From Clostridia bacterium (GTDB taxonomy: Bacteria > Aerophobota > Aerophobia > Aerophobales > AE-B3A), in the NCBI GenBank assembly GCA_009618505.1, contig WJOQ01000388.1, positions 1 through 14,354 of the forward strand: a DNA stretch of 14,354 nucleotides, read 5' to 3'. A program made the translations under genes and the position numbers. Each line of letters starts with the position of its first letter. Position 1 is the stretch's first letter. This document shows positions 14,059-14,354 of this stretch, in pieces. The notes below the pieces were generated by a model, which had not been told where the DNA came from, ran no database searches, and saw only the letters and a program-made list of their open reading frames with translations.

Positions 14059-14354
14059 TTATTTGTTTTCTGAGTTTTTCAACTTCCTTCTTGCTTCCTC
14101 AAAAAACGGTTCAGCGAATGAGGTTTGCCAGGTTCTTTCCTCAAAAGACCTTTTTTTCAGGGTGGCAAGAAAGCCTTTAAAATCCTCATAATAGGACCCG
14201 TAGATATGGTAACTGTCAGCGATATGGACATACTTACCCACTTTTATTCTTCTGCCTATTTTTTTACTGATTCTTTCTGCTATGATTTTTTGTAGTTCAG
14301 TGAAAACAAAAATATTCATAAATGCTGCTTTGAAGGCATCATTACTCCTGAAGT
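14059..14354 (-). CDS. thymidylate synthase-like protein, C-terminal part (5' end outside window)
   Basis: The frame stays open to the window edge, adding FRSNDAFKAAF before the internal methionine at 14317-14319, so that methionine is not the start. RSNDAFKAAFMN corresponds to the dUMP-binding Arg-Ser-x-Asp...Asn block of thymidylate synthases, TELQ follows as in many family members, and DSYHIYGSY carries the His-x-Tyr pair that contacts deoxyribose. About 97 residues are visible. The tail after HIYGSY (FKGFLATLKKRSFEERTW) is not that of the E. coli enzyme, so it may belong to a divergent ThyA-family branch. The catalytic cysteine would lie upstream, outside the window. The stop is 33 bases before the epimerase start; the two may be co-transcribed, without an obvious functional link. 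Confidence 0.7.
   Translation of the reverse strand, partial: FRSNDAFKAAFMNIFVFTELQKIIAERISKKIGRRIKVGKYVHIADSYHIYGSYYEDFKGFLATLKKRSFEERTWQTSFAEPFFEEARRKLKNSENK

Noticed and set aside
1..14354. CRISPR array, tRNA, rRNA, prophage or insertion sequence
   Set aside because: No regularly spaced repeats, tRNA cloverleaf, rRNA segment, integrase, transposase or phage protein was seen on either strand.

Overview
This 14.4 kb window looks like part of the chromosome of an anaerobic, sugar-fermenting bacterium. The protein sequences of the first block resemble the inositol catabolic genes of Thermotoga maritima (TM0412-TM0421) as I remember them. The second block is a four-subunit, ferredoxin-linked pyruvate oxidoreductase of the kind common in thermophilic anaerobes and archaea. 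Several genes favour AGA/AGG arginine codons. I cannot name the phylum from sequence alone; an uncultivated relative of Thermotogota or Atribacterota, or a similar lineage, is a guess.

Region 1 (53-8186, + strand) reads as one catabolic operon. It holds a CUT1-type sugar ABC transporter ATPase, a TIM-barrel sugar isomerase/epimerase, a PfkB-family kinase (TM0415-like), IolM (scyllo-inosose dehydrogenase), a second zinc-dependent dehydrogenase, IolN (diketo-inositol hydrolase of the creatininase superfamily), IolO (5-keto-L-gluconate epimerase) and a short-chain dehydrogenase. From the PfkB gene onward the gaps are only 1 to 25 bases. The expected chemistry is 2-keto-myo-inositol to 3-dehydro-scyllo-inosose to 5-keto-L-gluconate to D-tagaturonate. 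The usual first enzyme, IolG of the Gfo/Idh/MocA family, is absent from the window, and three enzymes with no assigned step are present.

Region 2 (8320-9618, - strand) is a GH29 alpha-L-fucosidase without a signal peptide, so probably a cytoplasmic enzyme acting on imported fucosides. It diverges from region 3 across a 330-base spacer. That spacer holds candidate promoters in both directions, a small operator-like palindrome, overlapping hairpins, and a 44-codon reading frame behind a near-perfect ribosome binding site.

Region 3 (9949-13029, + strand) is porCDAB, encoding pyruvate (2-oxoacid):ferredoxin oxidoreductase. It would turn pyruvate from sugar-acid breakdown into acetyl-CoA and reduced ferredoxin. 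A palindromic, tandemly repetitive element sits in the porA-porB gap.

Region 4 (13063-14354, - strand) is a GalE-like NAD-dependent sugar-nucleotide epimerase, preceded by the C-terminal end of a thymidylate-synthase-like gene that runs off the window. No rRNA, tRNA, CRISPR array, transposase or convincing intrinsic terminator was seen.
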